Shown: one piece after another, positions 34,351 to 44,988 of the stretch | Layout: each line of letters starts with the position of its first letter | Position numbering within the stretch: position 1 is the first letter of the stretch | NCBI GenBank assembly: GCA_019925095.2 | Contig: CM034398.1 | Coordinates: 12,291,001-12,355,000 of the forward strand | Source of the DNA: Dendrolimus kikuchii | Taxonomy: Eukaryota > Arthropoda > Insecta > Lepidoptera > Lasiocampidae | Reading direction: 5' to 3' | Length of the DNA: 64,000 bases | Notes under the pieces: model-generated | What the model saw: the letters and a program-made list of their open reading frames with translations, nothing else | What the model was told of the DNA's origin: nothing | The model's database searches: none | Program-made: the position numbers and the translations under genes

Positions 34351-34591
34351 CAAGGTGGAGAAGTCCGTCAATGGGGAAGTCCGGACATCGCTCGTTTTTT
34401 AACTTTTTTAAACGGAATTTAACGCCAACTACAATTCGAAGACAGAATTCAATGGTGTCTTAGCTTCACTGACTGATTTGTTATCATCGTAACTTTTCAA
34501 ACACGGAAATAATGAGAGGTGTATGGAGTTCCCCCTCACATCACATCATATCACACTCCTCACATCCCCACTGAAGGACTCCACCATCTTG
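34351..34591. mobile_element. TIR MITE, about 241 bp (M4)
   Basis: Left CAAGGTGGAGAAGTCCGTCA and the inverse of the right end, CAAGATGGTGGAGTCCTTCA, both continue into TGGGGA, giving a TIR of about 27 bp with a few mismatches. There is no coding capacity and no TSD could be fixed. Confidence 0.6.
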
Positions 34592-35416
34592 ACTATATAT
34601 AAACATAAACAGTAATTTTACCACAATTATAAAACAAATGACTATTTTCGCAATAAACAAATCGATTTCAATTTGATATCCAATGTATCAATTTAAATAC
34701 TTTCCCCGGAAATACAATAACTACTAGTGAATTCTGACGCAGTAGCTTTCATCAGATAAACAAACATTTTGTAAATATTAAATTTATTTTTATACGCGTG
34801 TAATAAAATTTTATTAAAGCAGATATGCATAATTTCATTATTCTGTTGCTTTATTGCGATTGGAGAAAAACGTAACGTAAACTGTACGTAACTTCGGAAT
34901 TAAATATGGTGATTTTGGATGCTAAGCCTCTGTATGAAGTTCTCAAGATATTAAGATTTTAAACGTCTAATACGTTAAACGTCTAAACCGAGTTCGGTTA
35001 CTGCGTCCATTAAATATGGTGAGCATTAGAGCTCTGATTTTTGAGTGGTGACACACAACGTAAGTCTTTTTGGACAGGGCAAGACACCAGCGTAGGCTAA
35101 GTTTAAGTGTCATAAAGATCTTTAAAAAATCAGATTATTTTTATACATACATATATATCATTAAGCCTGCTTCTAGAGCGGTAGGCAGAGACGATGGATG
35201 TCTACTTGGAACGATATCGACATATGTATATCTTTTACCTCATCCAATCTCATTGATCTCTTCCTACATTTTTATTATTATTTTTTTATAGTTTTAGCTT
35301 ATAGTGTTTGTAACACATTTACAGAATATACTGTGACAATGTCAATATGTCCTTCATATTTTTTTAAAGTTTTATTTCTTTATTATTCACCATCAATAAG
35401 AAATACATAGGCATGA
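34592..35416. other. Intergenic with RTE relic
   Basis: Mostly AT-rich. At 35141-35275 lies a degraded minus-strand RTE 3' end of the family at 4838 (shared AGGCAGAGACGATGGAT block next to an ATACATAC tail). Confidence 0.45.
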
Positions 35417-35722
35417 AGTCGTGGTAGCGTAATGGCTAGCGCACGCGTCCCAATCTCAAAGGACGCGGGTTCGAATCCTGGCCGAAATGCAAGCACCACT
35501 TAGAAGTTTTCTGACCTAATGTGCATATTGTTACGATTATCACGTGTTAACAACGGTGACGGAAAACATCGCGATGAAACCTGCACATCGAGATCACCCA
35601 TATCTCAAACCTACCAAGATGCGTTGGACAAGCATGGCGGGTATACTGTCCGTTCCTCTATAGTGGGAGGCCCGTGGCTCAGCAGTGGGACGTTCATGGG
35701 CTGTAATTATAATAATAGGAAA
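35417..35722 (+). mobile_element. tRNA-derived SINE (family S2), full-length type
   Basis: The head is tRNA-like with an A box TAGCGTAATGG (35425-35435) and a perfect B box GGTTCGAATCC (35468-35478). A tRNA-unrelated body follows (GTTTTCTGACCTAATGTGCA, GCGATGAAACCTGCACATCG, TATAGTGGGAGGCCCGTGGC). It ends in a short AATAATAATAGG tail. RNA polymerase III would transcribe it, and mobilisation depends on a LINE in trans. A second copy, split by a LINE, is at 61641. Confidence 0.85.
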
Positions 35723-35814
35723 TAGATATGTTACTCTAATGCGTTAGCTTAGTTGTTGTAATCCAGCAGCGTAAATAAAATATAGTTCCGGCATGGAAAA
35801 TAGTGTTCTTCTTG

Positions 35815-35996
35815 ACAGCTTGAGTGGTTGAGTGAGCTAAGACTGCGGACTCAGCCCACTGAAACACAGAGGCTCCAGGTTCGTTCCTGATATGGTACAT
35901 TGTGTAAACGAACTATCCGTTATTTGGCGTGGTCTGGGTGCCCTGGGATTAGTCCCAAAGTTGTCCGTTGTATATCAACCATAACACAAGCGTAAC
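35815..35996 (+). mobile_element. tRNA-headed SINE (family S3)
   Basis: An A-box-like TGGTTGAGTGAGCT and a B-box-like GGTTCGTTCCTG are followed by TGTAAACGAAC and CTGGGATTAGTCCCAA, then AACACAAGCGTAACTTACTT. It is shared with the degenerate copy at 10655. Confidence 0.55.
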
Positions 35997-37311
35997 TTAC
36001 TTAGCTTGAGACAATACAATATTTCTGTTTGTCATTCTTTCAAAGCTACGGCGGAATGCGTCTCTTTATACCTTAAGAACTGGCATCAAGTTCATTTCTT
36101 TATTTACTTGTTTTGTTTCCATATACAGCCGGTTCCTATATCTTACTATACGTTCACCTGTCTTAATAATGGTTAAAATTTGACATTTATATAAAGGCCT
36201 TACAGATGATGGTAAGTTAAAACCTGGAATATCGGTGACACAACCGTCCATGTCGTGAACTTTGTAGTTTTTGTAAATAGTATTTTTTATTTTTTACCTC
36301 ATTTTACGAAAAATAAGTCTAATATTCCAGGGTTTAAAACAAATATATACTAGTAGAAATCCGGTCTTTTAATCGTATGCTAGAGTAAGATTATTATTCG
36401 GTCACAGCGAATGACCTTCAGAGAAAGCACACTGACTGACCGGTTTGCGGATCAAGTGACATCATTTCTATTTGTACAGAAATATATTTAAATTAATATT
36501 TTTATTGTTTTTAGTACCTAAGACACATGTAAAAGGTCACATACGTATGTTAAGAGATCAGTTATAGGGCAAAGGCTCTAAGAAGTTTGAAATGTTTTGA
36601 CGCAGATTTAAGTAATATAACTTAATTTAATTCATATTTTGTAGGAAATCTACATTAATTATTATAATTCAAAAACAAAACAAAAAATTTCAATGCATAC
36701 ATATGTATTCATAGACTAATAGGTACTATAAGTATTATTATCTAAGTTTTGGAAGAAATAGCTTCAAGCGATAAGACCGCCTTTTGTTTGGCTATCCTAA
36801 CCAATATTATAAATGTGAATATGGTTTGATTGTAACGTTTTCAAGCCTTAACTACGCAAAAAATCGTCACGAAATTTTTATACACGTTGTCAGGGGTATA
36901 GAATACACCATCGGATATACCTTTTATCTAAAAAAAGTACTCTTTCCGAGGCATAAGCTAATATAAACGAAAAAATGGCACTCAGACAGCGTTTTATAGG
37001 CGCCACCGTTGGAATTCACTAACAAATACATTGACGGGGCAACATGATAGCGACAATTTTATCGTGTAGCTTGCTCTTCATGGGTAATTTCACTTTCGTT
37101 TCGCTATATAGCATTACGGGTATTTATCATTAGGCACTTACAAATTAAGTTCAACTCTTCTAAGCATGATAAATATGCGCCACTTTATGACATACTTTTT
37201 AAGCCCAAGTGAGGCCGTGGGAAAAGGTTAGTATTTTTATATAACTTTCAATTACAACTTTTATTTTTATTTTATTTATTTAAAGGAACATAACATACAA
37301 AATAATAAATT
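35997..37311. other. Intergenic with small repeat relics
   Basis: 36125-36190 matches the left arm of palindromic MITE family M7 (CCGGTTCCTATATCTTACTA). 36752-36792 carries the GCGATAAGACCGCC LINE-tail relic. No gene is visible. Confidence 0.4.
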
Positions 37312-38127
37312 AAGCGTCCATCACACTATGCAGATACGGTAAGATATTTATATCTGAACGCATATCTTTCAATATCGCTCTCTATGTAATTCAATGAACT
37401 ATCTATCACACAGCGCAGATAATATATATATTTTCGTATAAAGTATCTATAGGTACCGACCGATATCGTAAGAAGGTGACAATATTATCTGCTTGTACAA
37501 ATATATCTGTAGATATAGATATGGCATAGGATTTTATCTGCAGATAAATGTAGGTGGTCGCGAGCCTGTTCAGAGCGCTTACTCTCAACTGTCTTTTATC
37601 GTTCGTTTTCGTTTTAGAACATTTTGGATTCTTTTTAACATTTAAGTGCATTTTCCGTTGTATGTTTCACTTATTTTTTAGTATTACTGACTGACTGTAT
37701 GATTGTAGTTTTAAAGAAATCTTTGTTCTTTCTTTCTTCTATCTAAAATTTCATGACACTTTCGGGCGGATTGGACAGAAATTGTAAATAATTAATTCAC
37801 CCCGATAATTTTTAAGCTAAACATGTCGTTCTATCCAAATTCGTCGCCTTTCAGTCAAATGATAATGCAATACATGCATGAACTTCGAAATCAGAATCCT
37901 CTTCTGACGAGCTGTCCATCAAATCCAGAAGCAATATACGCCAACATATATGATTGTAACAGCCTGTATAAACAATCCGCACGAACAAACACGTCTAGTT
38001 ACTTTGCAGGGTTTCGAGGGCATGTATAATTTCTTATATATCTGCGTAGTGTATGGTATTTTCAGATAGTTAAGTTTTCATACGCAGATAAAATATTATC
38101 TTATCTGCGTTGTGTGTTAAAGACCTT
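37312..38127. mobile_element. TIR DNA element, 816 bp, PIF/Harbinger-like ends
   Basis: Imperfect TIRs of about 50 bp (AAGCGTCCATCACACTATGC; inverse right end AAGGTCTTTAACACACAACG) are flanked by 3-bp ATT at 37309-37311 and 38128-38130. Four copies of a 15-bp motif of the type CACACNRCGCAGATA lie symmetrically: 37322-37336 and 37407-37421 direct, 38039-38053 and 38102-38116 inverted. The centre has the palindrome TTATCTGCAGATAA near 37534. A 3-bp TSD suggests the PIF/Harbinger superfamily, but no transposase is present, so this is inference. Confidence 0.7.
37823..38029 (+). CDS. Short ORF inside the 816-bp TIR element, function unknown
   Basis: The 68-codon frame starts MSFYPNSSPFSQMIMQYMHE and ends AGFRGHV. 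It is rich in Asn, Ser, Tyr and Gln, with no recognised domain, signal peptide or membrane segment. It lies centrally between the TIRs after a GC-richer segment with a possible initiator. I infer it could be the remaining N-terminal exon of an accessory or transposase-partner protein of an autonomous parent, cut short by an internal deletion. It could also be a chance frame. I cannot name a function. Confidence 0.3.
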   Translation: MSFYPNSSPFSQMIMQYMHELRNQNPLLTSCPSNPEAIYANIYDCNSLYKQSARTNTSSYFAGFRGHV

Positions 38128-38130
38128 ATT

Positions 38131-38787
38131 ATTTTATCTTCATTAAGCATTCTGTAATGCAGAACTGTAGCTTTAGTAGATACTTTAGGGATAAGCATGT
38201 TACATAAACTTAGATAATGATGTTTTTCCGTAGCTATGTATGTATGTAGCTACAGCTACATTATACCACGATATTAATTTCCATTACCATATTACGATCC
38301 ATTCATAATTGTAAGTTTATTAATATTCATTAATCCGCTCATTATAACATGTACAACGCTAAGTACTCTCATTACATACACTTATGTAATAAAGGCAGCA
38401 TAATCTGATTAGTATTTACTAGATGAAGTTTTACTCTCATAATGTGATGTAAAAGAGCTTGTAGCGGGAGATGAGATGTGAAATATATTCAATATGTCAG
38501 ATTTAAGCGAAAGTGTGTGCATACAGAGTAGTGTAGTATAATAATAATGTGCTGTTAGTTGTCGACTTTTTATTCTAATACTGAAGTATAGCAGACATGG
38601 TCAAGGTTGTTGATGGGAAGTAGTTAGCGTCGTCTATGGATATTTTTAACAATAAAGGAGTGATTTTAAGAGAGTTTTGTATAAAAAATCCCTTGTCGTA
38701 GAGGTGTAAGAATGTTTCCTGCTCAATTAACAATTCAATTAACTCAGTTTACATATTTTGGATCTTTTTAATGTAAGAGTATACTGT
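38131..38787. other. AT-rich intergenic DNA
   Basis: No supported feature. Confidence 0.4.
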
Positions 38788-39060
38788 AATGGAAAATTGT
38801 TACCGTCGCCTATTGCTTACGGTATATTCTATATTTGTAACACTACAGGTGCCAGTGATGTGCTGCCGGACTCTTAAATGGGACTGGAACCTGGCCTCAA
38901 CACAACATAACGTTGTTATAACGGCCTGTGCTAGACCAGGGGTGGTAGCCACCCAGGCGGGTAAATGTCCTACCACTTGCCTATCTATGGGTTATTTTTT
39001 GGCCTCTTACAATAGGACAGCAGGTCACAGGAACTAGTATTCTTTCTCCGTTCCTGCACA
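38788..39060 (-). mobile_element. SINE-like family S1, reverse copy
   Basis: Reverse of the family: GGAAAATTGTTACCGTCGCC, GACTGGAACCTGGCC, GACCAGGGGTGGTAGCCACC, then CCGTTCCTGCAC at the family's 5' end. The 3' tail and adjoining bases are missing or diverged. Confidence 0.65.
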
Positions 39061-39634
39061 GATATAATGATTTTCTGCATACAAAAAGTTTTAAAGGCGA
39101 CTGGCGGTTCTCAGCCTTAACATGTACAAAGACAAAATGTATACAAAAATGTAGATTTTTACTTATTATCTTTTTAAGTAGTACCATATTTTAAGAACCT
39201 CGCTAACCAAAGAAAAGTAAAGTTAAATGTTTTAAGTATCAATACGCGCTTACCAAATAATTCAATTCAAGAGCATTGTTGTCTGATTTTTTAAACCATT
39301 ATTTTAATAAAAATGTAGATATATTACGAGTCAAAATATCGATATACCGGCGTAATATTTTCTTGCTTAACACTTATTTATTCTATTAGTTGGTTAATCG
39401 ATTATATCTTCGTTATTCATATCTGTTATTTTATATTTTTTAAATGGCAATACAAAACGTCTAAACGTCTATTATGTCACTGTCAAATGTCATATGTCTG
39501 ACAAACCTATATGGACTTAGTTTCTTTGCCTATCATTGTGATGAATAAAACACAAGTTATTTGTTAAAACAATAAATATCGTACAACTACTGTTCACATT
39601 GTTTACTTACAGGTAAACAAGGTATTTTATATTT
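39061..39634. other. AT-rich intergenic DNA
   Basis: No supported feature. Confidence 0.4.
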
Positions 39635-39868
39635 GCCAGGTGGTAGGGCATTAGTCCGACTGGATGGCTACTACCCCTGGTCTAAAGTATGTCGCCATAA
39701 CAACCTTGAGTTGTGTTCCGGCATTAGTGACCAGGTTCCAGTTTCCCTTAAGAGAGCAGCAGCGCATTTGTAGCAATTTTGGTGTTGCAAATGTCCATAG
39801 GCGATGGTAACCGTTTTCCATTAAGTGGGCTGTCTGCCTGTCTGCTGATCTCCTGCAATAAAAAAAAT
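39635..39868 (+). mobile_element. SINE-like family S1, short-form copy
   Basis: It begins GCCAGGTGGTAGGGCATTAG, with the same left boundary as 28674, and ends CTGCAATAAAAAAA. The two short-form copies agree closely throughout. Confidence 0.7.
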
Positions 39869-40410
39869 ATATTTTAACAATTTTTGGAAATAAAATTGCA
39901 CAGTAAAACTACATTGCCAATTCCCGCCAAAACTCTAGTATTAATATATTGGAGGTTATGTCAATGTCAAACATTTATGGCCAAATTCTATTTTCAGCCA
40001 AGTTCTTGTGGAAAATGACAGTCACACGTAGGTTTCTAATGAAATAAGCTACCTAAACACATTGTAATTATGCTTGTATTTATTCGGTCCGACGTCTCCT
40101 AAGAAACCCGCCAGTCTCTTTTACCTCTCAACTTGTGTTTCCTTAAATTTTAATATTCATATTACTAATCATCTTACGTTAATAAAATTAATAATTACAA
40201 CGTATAAGGTTTAAAGGAAAATGCTCTTTGATGTTTTTTCGGTTAATTAACAAATTCGGATGTAATTAATAATGTTATAATAAATAACTTGGCTAAGCTG
40301 TCGAAATATGTTGATACCCGTCCGCTGCAGAAGAGCGTAGCGGCTAAATCGGATTTCTACATATTATATTATGTCGTACCAATTAGTAGAGGAGACTGTG
40401 ACGAATGACC
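39869..40410. other. Intergenic
   Basis: AT-rich, with no gene or repeat boundary seen. Confidence 0.4.
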
Positions 40411-40900
40411 TTCACCCATCTGATAACCAGGTGAGACATATTTTTTATCAAATTATATTGATTTATAAGCACGCTTATGATAGCTTGCCAATCGAAAAGT
40501 GTTTATGGCTATTTTTAATTACATTAATTTCAATCATTTTTTCATAGCCTCTTTTGATAACTGAACTAATTTAGTTTCAAGTGATAGTTTTTATCATGGA
40601 GAGTATGCCTTGTTAGGCTTGCCTACTTATTTCTGTTCATGGCTACCTGGCAATCAGGCATGTAAGTCAATATAAGTAACTAAGTAACACCGTTCTGTCA
40701 ACCAATAAAGTTGGTATCATAAGAAAGATAATTTCATTACAAATAAACCGTATAGGCTTGCCTGCAAAAAACCGTTCATTTAACTTCTAAGTTTGGCAAT
40801 AATATTCCATGAATTTCAATTGGCAAGTTATCATAGGCGTGTTTACAAATAAATATATTTTGATAAAAAATATATCGCATCTGGTTATCAGATGGGTGAA
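40411..40900. mobile_element. MITE with ~87-bp terminal inverted repeats (M5)
   Basis: The left arm from TTCACCCATCTGATAACCAG (40411) and the right arm ending CTGGTTATCAGATGGGTGAA (40900) are inverse of each other for about 87 bp with roughly one difference in eight. Inner blocks are TATTTTTTATCAAA and CTATGATA / CTTATGATA. The 310-bp centre has no frame. Superfamily is unknown and no TSD was found. Confidence 0.75.
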
Positions 40901-40994
40901 GATATATCTTCACCGTCTTTTAGACTAAATTATTTGTTTACTTTACTACTAGTTAAAGTTGTAATATAAACTCCATACATATACTTCTTTTATT

Positions 40995-41205
40995 CGCGGA
41001 CGGAGAAATAATTCTTGCAGCCGTGTGCGGTCCTTCGTATGAGGTAGTACAACAATCCATAGCCAAACAGTAGGAGATTTGCCCTTGAATGGTTCTCACC
41101 TCTGGTGTAGGGTATGCCGTCATAACAATTTTGAGTTCTATTCCGGCGGCATAAGTGGCCAGGTTCCATACTCCCTTCGAGGCCGGCAGCATATCTACCT
41201 TTAGA
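40995..41205 (+). mobile_element. SINE-like family S1, degenerate copy
   Basis: Scattered family blocks remain: CGGACGGAGAAA, ATTTGCCC, GTATGCCGTCATAACAA and GGCCAGGTTCCA. It is truncated before the 3' tail. Confidence 0.5.
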
Positions 41206-41935
41206 GCTTTGTCAATTTAGCATTTAAAACATGTCTTTTTGCCAAATTACATTCATATGAATTTTGCAGTTTCTGAATAAAATTGTCTGTATCATATAAT
41301 AGACAACCATATCAAAATCTTTAATTGTCTAGTCGCAAAAAATAAGTAATTTTCGTAATACCAAATACTAATCGAGCAACTTCGTGCTGTGCCATGTATG
41401 AGTGAGTAGTGGGGACGGGTCGGCGCCAGCGCGGCCTTGGTGAAAGTATATTTTGAATCTCGATAGCGGTTTCACCGCAGATCGCACTAAGGTTTATTTA
41501 TATTTACGTTTTGTCAAGTGTAACCTGCCTTGATAAATTTAAAAAACCATTCAAGTCATCTACTTTGGTTCGGATTCGTCTTATTGAAATCTTTCAGTAA
41601 AAAGATATGCCCAAGAAAACCTGACGTGACGTCTTGAGGGACGATATGCGTGCTAACGATTTCACACTAATTCCTAAGACCGCGAAGTACAGAATAATAA
41701 AAAAGCGCACTTTAGCTCCGAAGTGGATGTTCTGAACGCAACCGAGACTTAACAATACAACAACATATTGATTGGTTGCATTTCGTTAGTCTAATAGAAA
41801 TCACATCATTGCAGTGAGAAAAAAAATTGCTTTGAGAAATTGAGATCACAAGATATTTGGAATGAGCTTCCGGGTGAATTTTTCCCACTCTACTATGATA
41901 AAGAATTTTTCAGAGATGTCATAAAATTAATTCGA
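41206..41935. other. Intergenic
   Basis: A brief GC-richer patch at 41410-41450 has no frame. No supported gene. Confidence 0.4.
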
Positions 41936-42047
41936 AGCCGGCAGAGCGTTGGTAACAAGCCCTTTTGTTACAAAGGTCCTTAGGCGACTGTAAGCACTTT
42001 CTATCACGTGGACTATTAGCTTGTCTGCTGATCGCCAGCAATAAAAA
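41936..42047 (+). mobile_element. SINE-like family S1, 3' fragment
   Basis: TTACAAAGGTCCTTAGGCGA through CTGCTGATCGCCAGCAATAA matches the family's last ~100 bases. Confidence 0.5.
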
Positions 42048-43181
42048 TCCAGTTGTAAACAGGTCTGTCAGTCTGTATATCCGTTGTAAGCTTTCATTAT
42101 TCGTTAAATGATATTGAGTAATGTTTCTCACGATATCCAAAACGAAACAAGTGAACATTAAATTGCATAAGAGGAGAGATCATTTGGCTACGTCAGGGCT
42201 TTATTTCTTTATCAGTCATACTTAATGCCGTACTCGCAGAAGTTAAAGAAAAAATAATTTAAAGAGTTAAAATGTTAAACTGTTCCTCAGCAGTGGGATT
42301 CATTAAGAATTTCACTTCGAAAAGTGATAATACTTATATTATAAACGAGAAAGTAACTTAAGTTTGTTACTTTTTTAAGATTGACGGCTGGTTCTTATAT
42401 CTTACTATTTATTTCGGCCATAAATGGTTGATGAAATTTGGTAAGGAGATAGATTACATGCTGAACAATGATTTAGGCTATATTCTTCTATAAAAAAGAA
42501 TTCTGAAGAGAGTGAAATAGGGAATGAAAATTTGTATGTACAACCTGTTATTCCTTAAGCTAGAGATATAAAGAGTCACATTTAGTATATTGGAAAAAAT
42601 ATGTATTTTATCGTTCTAATGCAGAGTTGGCGTGACAAAAAATGTCTGCCAGAATAGAGGAATATGGAAGGATTACTGTGTATACCAATAAGATATACTA
42701 CGCCGACCTGAAATGATTGGGAAAAAGTGAAATATATTTTTCTTTCAGCTGATTTTCAAAAGTCATATCAAATTAAACCTTCGTTCGTTTAAACTGCAAG
42801 CAAAGGTATTAAATTTTCATAAAGTTCTCGCACCGACTGGAGCCTATTCTTATGAAAGCTTTGGTGAGTGAATAATATTAAGCTGAACCGTTGTAAATCT
42901 TCATTATTCTGCAAAGCGGTTGCACGAAAGGATTTGAGCAGAACAGACTAGTGATAACTTATGTAAATTTAGGTAACTAGCAAAGAATATTGTAACGGGG
43001 TAACGGTCGGGTAATATGAGTAGCGGAAATTACGATTTATGCAGGAAAATGTACCTACAGTTCGCTAGATTCTTTTAAAATATGAACATAATACTTATTT
43101 TTAGCTTCTTTAAGGCTATTCGCAACTAATTGATCAGTATACTTTTCCGATCCCTATAGAAAAGTTTTAACCAAGTATTAA
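42048..43181. other. Intergenic upstream of the host exon
   Basis: AT-rich. 42385-42430 keeps an M7 MITE arm (GGCTGGTTCTTATATCTTAC). I could not identify an upstream exon or promoter. Confidence 0.4.
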
Positions 43182-43361
43182 GGCTGATTTACATTGATCC
43201 AGCTATTGACTTGGGAAGCGGACCGGCTTCAAAATATTCAATCGGCAATATTGAATTCAGTCAGACTTGGTAGCGTTGTACCCACTTCTTACCAATTTAC
43301 TAGGTACCAGCACTGGCTTCCTTCGAATTTGAACTCAGTAGCTGGATCAATGTAAATCAGC
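43182..43361. mobile_element. TIR MITE family M3, 180 bp
   Basis: TIRs of about 25 bp: GGCTGATTTACATTGATCCA on the left and its exact complement apart from the outermost base on the right. Copy 26258-26643 shares both ends. It ends 90 bp before the ATG of the host exon. Confidence 0.75.
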
Positions 43362-43413
43362 TTTTATAGGTGACAATGTTGTGGTTTTAGGTTTGAGCGG
43401 TGGCGGGTGGCAG

Positions 43414-43455
43414 ATGATGGCAGTGGAGCGTAAGCGGAATGCGGCCCCGAGATGA
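43414..43455 (+). promoter_or_regulatory. Possible uORF overlapping the host start codon
   Basis: ATG ATG GCA begins a 13-codon frame (MMAVERKRNAAPR) whose TGA stop overlaps the ATG of the next coding frame as ATGA. If both lie on the same mRNA, this could tune translation by re-initiation. Whether this stretch is exonic is unproven. Confidence 0.3.
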
Positions 43456-44122
43456 GCGTCGCGATAAGTGCGCCGCCACCGCCTCCGCTGTCCGCTGCCG
43501 AGGCGCTCTCCTCCCTGCTCTGGCAGCCATACGAATGCCGCTCGCCGCCCCTCGCTCGATCTCGTACCGATGGCGCACTGGCAGCGGCGAGGTCGAGCGA
43601 CGGCTTCCGCGGGGGGGACAGTGCGCGCCCGCTCCAGTCGCCGAGCGGCGGTCGTCATGCGTGCGCGTTGTACCGCGCGATTACAACCCGCCACGAGATG
43701 CGGTTGCCCGTGCCGGCGCCAGCCCCGCTGCGTAAGTCGGATTCGGTCTCAGTGCGCGTTCCAGGCGAGCCGAGCCAACATAATGTGTCCAGTGTGAACA
43801 TTGTGCAGGTGCATGATGCGCCGCCTAGTTGTAATGTGAACAGTGCGGTGCAGACGGAACGAGAGAGGAGCGTCGCAAGTGCTGAGTGCCAGACCGAGGA
43901 GCCGGCCAGGCGGCGGAGGCTGCGCCGTGCGCGGGCGCCGCGGCCACCCGAAGCGCTGGAGGGTGTGCCGCCGCCCCCGTACAGCACGCTGCCGCTGCCG
44001 CCGCAGCTGCAGCACCCGGTGCCGGTCCCCATGCCCGTGCCGGTGCCGGTGCATCCGCCGTCAGCCCCCATTATCTCGCCACATCCGCCTCATCGTTTTC
44101 CTTTTCAGCCGATCCCACTCAG
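43452..44122 (+). CDS. Proline-rich host protein, first coding exon (partial)
   Basis: This is the only frame in the window that looks like a host gene. It lies in a sharp GC-rich island and is open from ATG 43452 through a consensus splice donor (CAG|GTGCGT, exon end 44122, phase 2). The 223 codons are low in complexity. They include an early proline run (residues 8-12), a polar stretch (SVNIVQVHDAPPSCNVN, 114-130), CQTEE (146-150), a basic cluster (RRRRLRRARAPR, 153-164), a PPPPY motif (173-177) that could bind WW domains, and Pro/Val and Pro/His-rich runs to the end. There is no signal peptide or membrane segment in this part. An in-frame TAA at 43431 rules out an earlier in-frame start unless a splice acceptor intervenes. 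Downstream exons lie beyond what I could recognise. I do not recognise the gene. Confidence 0.6.
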
Positions 44123-44667
44123 GTGCGTTCTAGAATAATAATATAGCATGGCTGGAGTGTAGTTGACATACAAATATTTCTTAACTGTTCTACTTTCTAC
44201 AACAACAAAAAGTCAACCTCACGTTTAAAATACATAATTAGGTAAATAAAAGGTTATCTAGTTAAGAAAAGCAAGATTCGGTATAAAATTTCGGGTAGTT
44301 ATGAAAATTCCGGACTTTCTTGGAAAACATATATACCTAGTTTCTGGCACAAATTTTGAGCGGTCGGCGGAACAGTAGGGATCGTTTTGCGCATTGATCG
44401 TAGTGAGATTTATCAACAAATCGACAAGTTTATGTTTTTCTCTCTATATTCGAAAGTGATAAAATACCTTTTACTCGGGAAAAAGGATCGAAATTTCATT
44501 GTTCGTAGGACAGTGACCGCTCAAGAATTGTGTCGGGGATTATACATACATGTCTAGTAAAGTTATATAAATACATGTCTATAAATTGCATGGCACTCAT
44601 ATACATGAATCGTTCATGTTCAATTATACCCAATACTCAAAAGAAAGGAATGGGTATAAATGTAATA
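44123..44667. other. Start of probable intron
   Basis: It follows the splice donor, is AT-rich, and has no coding frame. Confidence 0.4.
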
Positions 44668-44988
44668 TTTTTTTTATTTTTCATTGCGCGAGTTCAGCGG
44701 ACAGTCAGATAGCCCACCTGGTGGAACGCGGTTACCGACGTCTATACACATTTGGAACACCAAACGTGCTACCAATATGCTGCTTCTCTATAAAGGGAGA
44801 CTGGAACCTGACCATTAATGCTGGAACACAACACAATGCTGTATGACGGCTTGGCAGCATACTTTGGACCAGGGGTGTTAGCGATTTAGCCAGGCAAATG
44901 CCCTACCACCTGGCTGTGGGTTGTTTTGTTGCCTCTTACGACAGACCGCTCAGCCGCAGGAAATTGTATTCTTCCTTAGTTCCTGCAC
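44668..44988 (-). mobile_element. SINE-like family S1, full-length-type reverse copy
   Basis: It runs from the reversed tail (poly-T, GCGAGTTCAGCGGACAGTC) through CAAATGCCCTACCACCTGGC and CCTCTTACGACAGACCG to AGTTCCTGCACGG. It lies in the presumed intron of the host gene. Confidence 0.7.

Noticed and set aside
35417..35490. Functional tRNA gene
   Set aside because: The A and B boxes are good, but the sequence lacks a tRNA acceptor stem pairing and continues into a repeated SINE body.
38782..39060. 82-codon plus-strand ORF as a host gene
   Set aside because: It lies wholly within a reverse S1 SINE-like copy. ORFs at 46.3, 44.6 and 61.1 kb are rejected for the same reason.
43347..44146. Several overlapping ORFs on both strands over the GC-rich exon
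   Set aside because: Only the 43452 frame has a sensible peptide with an in-phase splice donor. The others are GC-bias shadows.
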